Source of the DNA: Anaerolineae bacterium
GTDB lineage: Bacteria > Chloroflexota > Anaerolineae > J102
Assembly (NCBI GenBank): GCA_026985975.1
Contig: JALSPL010000477.1
Span: 1-7,582 of the forward strand
Direction of reading: 5' to 3'
Length of the DNA stretch: 7,582 bases
Translations under genes and position numbers: made by a program
The notes under the pieces: model-generated
The model's input: the letters and a program-made list of their open reading frames with translations, nothing else
Database searches by the model: none
What the model was told of the DNA's origin: nothing
Shown: piece after piece, positions 5,145 through 7,582 of the stretch
Numbering within the stretch: the stretch's first letter is position 1
How the letters are laid out: each line of letters begins with the position of its first letter

Positions 5145-5504
5145 GTGTCCAAACGACAACCCAAAACCACCTTTTCCCTCGTCGCCCTGGCGTTCAGTCT
5201 GTTGATCCTGCTGGCGATTCTCTACTTCGTCAAAATCGATATTTTCTGGGCCTGGCTGCTGGCCTGGAGCGTCGTCACTTTCGGGCTGTATGGCTATGAC
5301 AAAGCCCAGGCCAAGATCGGCGGCGGCCGCGTGCCCGAGATCGTTCTACACGCCATCACCCTGCTGGGGGGCTGGCCCGGAGGCTGGCTCGGGCGTTTCG
5401 TTTTTCATCACAAAGTCCGCAAACCCCCCTTTCTGGTGGCGCTCATCATCAGCACCCTGCTTTGGGTGGGGCTGGGATACTGGTATTTCTTTGTGGCGAA
5501 ATAA
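5145..5504 (+). CDS. Small DUF1294 membrane protein
   Basis: Predicted 119-residue inner-membrane protein of unknown function. Its core has the DUF1294 pattern as I know it: LYGYDKAQAK (48-57), GRVPE (61-65), LLGGWPGGWLGR (73-84) and HHKVRKPPF (88-96). Hydrophobic segments lie at about 9-29, 33-50, 65-85 and 97-116. DUF1294 occurs alone, as here, or fused to a cold-shock domain in some proteobacteria; no such domain is present. The reading frame is open from ATG 5076, but that stretch contains the probable -10 box and encodes an unconvincing leader, so I chose the GTG at 5145. No Shine-Dalgarno is visible at either start, so the start is uncertain. It is divergent from the PLP-dependent enzyme and convergent with the glycosyltransferase. 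Confidence 0.82.
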   Translation: MSKRQPKTTFSLVALAFSLLILLAILYFVKIDIFWAWLLAWSVVTFGLYGYDKAQAKIGGGRVPEIVLHAITLLGGWPGGWLGRFVFHHKVRKPPFLVALIISTLLWVGLGYWYFFVAK

Positions 5505-5511
5505 TCGGCTT

Positions 5512-5685
5512 AGTGATCGTCTGAAAATTATCTCCCTTTTTTCTAAAACACTTTACCTACGTCATGTCGAAGCGAAGCGAGACATCCCCTGGCGGAAGGA
5601 TAGACGCTCGCAATCAGGGAGATTTCTCCTCGCTTCGCTCGTCGAAATGACGTAGAAGGGTGCGTGATTTTTAGACGACCGCTTA
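5512..5685. repeat. Imperfect outer inverted repeat enclosing the 99-bp element
   Basis: TCGTCTGAAAATTA (5517-5530) matches the reverse complement of 5665-5678, TCGTCTAAAAATCA, at 12 of 14 bases, with weaker similarity continuing outwards to the stop codon of the glycosyltransferase. It surrounds the 99-bp palindromic element and fills most of the gap between two convergent genes. A T6 run lies at 5537-5542. It may act as a two-way terminator or be an older element into which the inner one inserted. Confidence 0.45.
5557..5655. mobile_element. MITE-like 99-bp inverted-repeat element
   Basis: The ends are exact inverted CTACGTCA. Each arm continues into TCGA and GCGAAGCGAG, so about 25 bases pair with one mismatch and one two-base gap; the middle is not paired. 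The right arm on the minus strand contains TCATTTCGACGAGCGAAGCG, which resembles a family of interspersed repeats I have seen in many environmental bacterial genomes. It encodes no protein. No target-site duplication is visible at its edges, so movement is inferred, and it may simply be a palindromic repeat. Confidence 0.55.
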
Positions 5686-6663
5686 CTGATAGCTCGGGCC
5701 GGTCGGCTTTTGCTCGAATCCCACCGCCTTATCCACGATGTAAAGCGGCCTTTTCTTGACCTCATCATAAATTCGGCCCAGATACTCGCCGATGATGCCC
5801 AGGGAGATGAGCTGAATGCCGCCCAGAAACAGCACCATCACCAACGTCGTGGCCTGGCCATAAAAGGCCTGACTGCCCGAAAGCCGCAGAATGATGGTGA
5901 GCAAAATGCCCAGCACGCTGAGTCCGGCAATGACAAAGCCGATGTAAGTGGCAATTTGCAGGGGCAGGTACGAGAAAGATGTGATGCCATCCATGGCAAA
6001 GCGCAGCATCTTGTTCAGAGGATACTTGGTCTCGCCTGCAAAACGCTCCTCCCGCACATACTCCACGCCCGTCTGCCTGAACCCAATCCACACCGAAAGC
6101 CCCCGCATAAAGCGATGATGCTCGCGGATGCGGCGCAGCGCGTCCACCGCCTTGCGATCCAGCAGCCGAAAGTCGCCCGTGTCCAGGGGGATGTTCACGC
6201 CCGTGATTTTATTGATCAGCCGATAAAACAGCTTCGCTGTCCATAACTTGAATTTGGTTTCGCCCTTGCGCTGGGCCCGCACCGCATACACCACCTCATA
6301 GCCTTCACGCCACTTGGCCACCATATCCAGGATGACGCCGGGCGGGTCCTGCAGGTCTGCGTCGATGATGACCACCGCCTGTCCCTGAGCGTAATCCATG
6401 CCCGCGGTGATGGCGATCTGGTGCCCGAAATTGCGGGAGAAATTCACGATGTGCACCCGCGGGTCTTGCTTATGCAGTTCCAGCATGATCTCGTAAGACC
6501 GATCCCAACTGCCGTCATTAACCAGCACCAGCTCCCAGGGCTCCCCCAACGTGTCCATGGTCTCGGAGACGCGCTTGTAAAGCTCATGCAGGATGGCTTC
6601 TTCGTTGTAGACCGGGGCGACAATGGAAATGACGGGCCGGGGCGAAACGATGTCTTTTGTCAT
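5683..6663 (-). CDS. Polyprenyl-phosphate glycosyltransferase, GT2 family (GtrB/DPM1-like)
   Basis: Predicted 326-residue inner-membrane glycosyltransferase that would move a sugar from a nucleotide donor to undecaprenyl or another polyprenyl phosphate on the cytosolic face, supplying a flipped lipid-sugar for surface glycan or protein decoration. The GT-A domain has APVYNEE (16-22), VLVNDGS (46-52), the metal-binding IIDADLQDPP (99-108), TGDFRLLD (162-169) and RFAGETKYPLNKM (207-219). Two membrane segments follow at about 233-260 and 270-292, then LGRIYDEVKKRPLYIV (295-310), the usual GtrB-type tail. The sugar cannot be told from sequence. The ATG at 6663 is chosen over 6726: the extra 21 codons have no family likeness and overlap a possible -10 box. 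No Shine-Dalgarno is obvious. The gene lies alone between an inverted-repeat element and the queA terminator. Confidence 0.9.
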   Translation of the reverse strand: MTKDIVSPRPVISIVAPVYNEEAILHELYKRVSETMDTLGEPWELVLVNDGSWDRSYEIMLELHKQDPRVHIVNFSRNFGHQIAITAGMDYAQGQAVVIIDADLQDPPGVILDMVAKWREGYEVVYAVRAQRKGETKFKLWTAKLFYRLINKITGVNIPLDTGDFRLLDRKAVDALRRIREHHRFMRGLSVWIGFRQTGVEYVREERFAGETKYPLNKMLRFAMDGITSFSYLPLQIATYIGFVIAGLSVLGILLTIILRLSGSQAFYGQATTLVMVLFLGGIQLISLGIIGEYLGRIYDEVKKRPLYIVDKAVGFEQKPTGPSYQ

Positions 6664-6716
6664 GGCGTCAGACCTGAGGGGGATGAAAGAAGAATGTTGG
6701 GGAGATGCGCATCGCC

Positions 6717-6722
6717 ATTTTA
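6717..6722 (-). promoter_or_regulatory. Possible -10 box for the glycosyltransferase gene
   Basis: TAAAAT on the minus strand lies 53 bases before the ATG at 6663 and immediately after the T-run of the queA terminator, a natural place for a new transcription start. No -35 hexamer matches well, so this is a weak call. Confidence 0.3.
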
Positions 6723-6726
6723 TCAC

Positions 6727-6766
6727 AAAAAAAAAGACCCCGCAGGCCCGGAAGGCAGCGAGGTCT
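6727..6766 (-). terminator. Intrinsic terminator of queA
   Basis: On the minus strand, seven bases after the queA stop, AGACC-T-CGC-T-GCC pairs with GGC-CT-GCG-G-GGTCT around a TTCCG-like loop and is followed by nine T (6735-6727). The strong GC-rich stem plus U-tract is a textbook Rho-independent terminator and separates queA from the glycosyltransferase. Confidence 0.85.
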
Positions 6767-6772
6767 CAGATG

Positions 6773-7582
6773 TTACAAAATCAGCATGGCGTCGCCGAAT
6801 GAGAAGAAACGGTATTTCTCCCGCACCGCCTCTTCATACGCCCGCAGGATGTTTTCCCGCCCGGCAAAGGCCGAGACCAACATTAGCAGCGTGGATTTGG
6901 GCAGGTGGAAATTGGTGAGCATCACGTCGGTGGCCCGAAAATGATGTCCGGGATAAATGAAGAGATCGGTCTCGCCCGTCCACGCGCCCACCGTCTTCCA
7001 ACCGCACACCAGGTTGGGCGGGGCCGGATCGCTGGGTTTCAGGCCCAGGGGGATTTTCGCTGCGGTCTCCAGCACCCGCACGCTGGTGGTGCCCACCGCC
7101 ACGATGCGCCCGCCCGCCAGCCGGGTGTCATTGATGAGCCGGGCCGTGGTGTTGGTCATCTCCATCCACTCGCTGTGCATCTCGTGTTCCAGCGCGTTCT
7201 CCTCTTTCACCGGCTGAAAGGTGCCCAGACCCACGTGCAGGGTCACATAGGCAAATTGCACGCCGCGGCTGCGCAGTTCCATCAGCAGATCGCCGGTGAA
7301 ATGCAGACCCGCGGTGGGCGCGGCCACCGCGCCTTCCTTGTAGCCATAAATCGTTTGATAGCGCTCGGGGTCTTGCAGCGGCTCGTGGATGTAGGGCGGC
7401 AAGGGGATCTGGCCGATGTCATCCAGAAGATCATCCAGATTGCGGTCGAAACTGACGACGCGTTTGGGCCCGCCCAGGTCTTCTTCGATGGTGGCGGTGG
7501 TTTGCAAGTCGGAATCATCCCCGATGATGACTTTTTTGCCCGGCGTCAGGTTTTTGCCCCGCACCAGCGCTTGCCAGCGGCC
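6773..7582 (-). CDS. queA: S-adenosylmethionine:tRNA ribosyltransferase-isomerase QueA (partial, 5' end missing)
   Basis: QueA moves and isomerises the ribosyl part of SAM onto 7-aminomethyl-7-deazaguanine at tRNA position 34, giving epoxyqueuosine in queuosine biosynthesis; it is cytosolic. The window shows about 270 residues to the C-terminus. The frame stays open to the edge (GRWQALV precedes the GTG at 7564), so that GTG is internal and roughly the first 75-80 residues lie outside, judging from the usual length of about 340-355. Family motifs seen are PPYIHEP, AAPTAGLHF, VTLHVGLGTFQPV, VGTTSVRVLE, IYPGHHFRATDVMLTNFHLP, then KSTLLMLVSAFAGRE and FFSFGDAMLI at the end. It finishes with TAA and its own terminator, so nothing is co-transcribed downstream; upstream partners are not visible. 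Confidence 0.96.
   Translation of the reverse strand, partial: GRWQALVRGKNLTPGKKVIIGDDSDLQTTATIEEDLGGPKRVVSFDRNLDDLLDDIGQIPLPPYIHEPLQDPERYQTIYGYKEGAVAAPTAGLHFTGDLLMELRSRGVQFAYVTLHVGLGTFQPVKEENALEHEMHSEWMEMTNTTARLINDTRLAGGRIVAVGTTSVRVLETAAKIPLGLKPSDPAPPNLVCGWKTVGAWTGETDLFIYPGHHFRATDVMLTNFHLPKSTLLMLVSAFAGRENILRAYEEAVREKYRFFSFGDAMLIL

Overview
The window is ordinary chromosomal bacterial DNA: moderately GC-rich, compactly packed, with mostly short intergenic gaps of about 110 to 180 bases. It holds six complete genes, a 3' portion of queA at the right edge and the first codons of another gene at the left edge. No rRNA, tRNA or CRISPR is visible. The organism cannot be fixed from this sequence. 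GTG/ATG starts with few Shine-Dalgarno sites, at least one apparently leaderless promoter and abundant short palindromic repeats would suit an environmental lineage such as Chloroflexota (Anaerolineae-like), but this is a low-confidence inference.

Left part (1-1470, minus strand): a SPPY-type DNA methyltransferase is followed without a gap by the start of a second ORF, whose ribosome-binding site overlaps the methyltransferase stop codon. This looks like a modification gene with a co-translated partner, possibly a restriction enzyme, which lies outside the window. Divergent from it (1636-2709, plus) is a cation/calcium exchanger with acidic residues like those of the K+-dependent NCKX (SLC24) group. 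Its 3' end overlaps, tail to tail, the end of a PAPS-type sulfotransferase on the minus strand (2673-3602).

Middle (3603-5504): a cluster of REP-like palindromes separates the sulfotransferase from a PLP-dependent trans-sulfuration family enzyme (3766-5016, minus). One palindrome supplies the enzyme's stop codon. A divergent promoter region with a near-symmetric pair of TGTATAAT boxes then serves this enzyme and a small DUF1294 membrane protein (plus).

Right part (5505-7582): a 99-bp inverted-repeat element, nested in a second imperfect inverted repeat, sits between the convergent DUF1294 gene and a polyprenyl-phosphate glycosyltransferase of the GtrB/DPM1 type (minus). Upstream of the glycosyltransferase lies queA (minus, partial), ended by a clear intrinsic terminator. 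The genes do not form one pathway. The most notable items are the methyltransferase plus partner pair, the symmetric divergent promoter and the two kinds of palindromic repeat. I found no convincing evidence of a wholly new system inside the window; the best lead for one is the truncated gene at the left edge.
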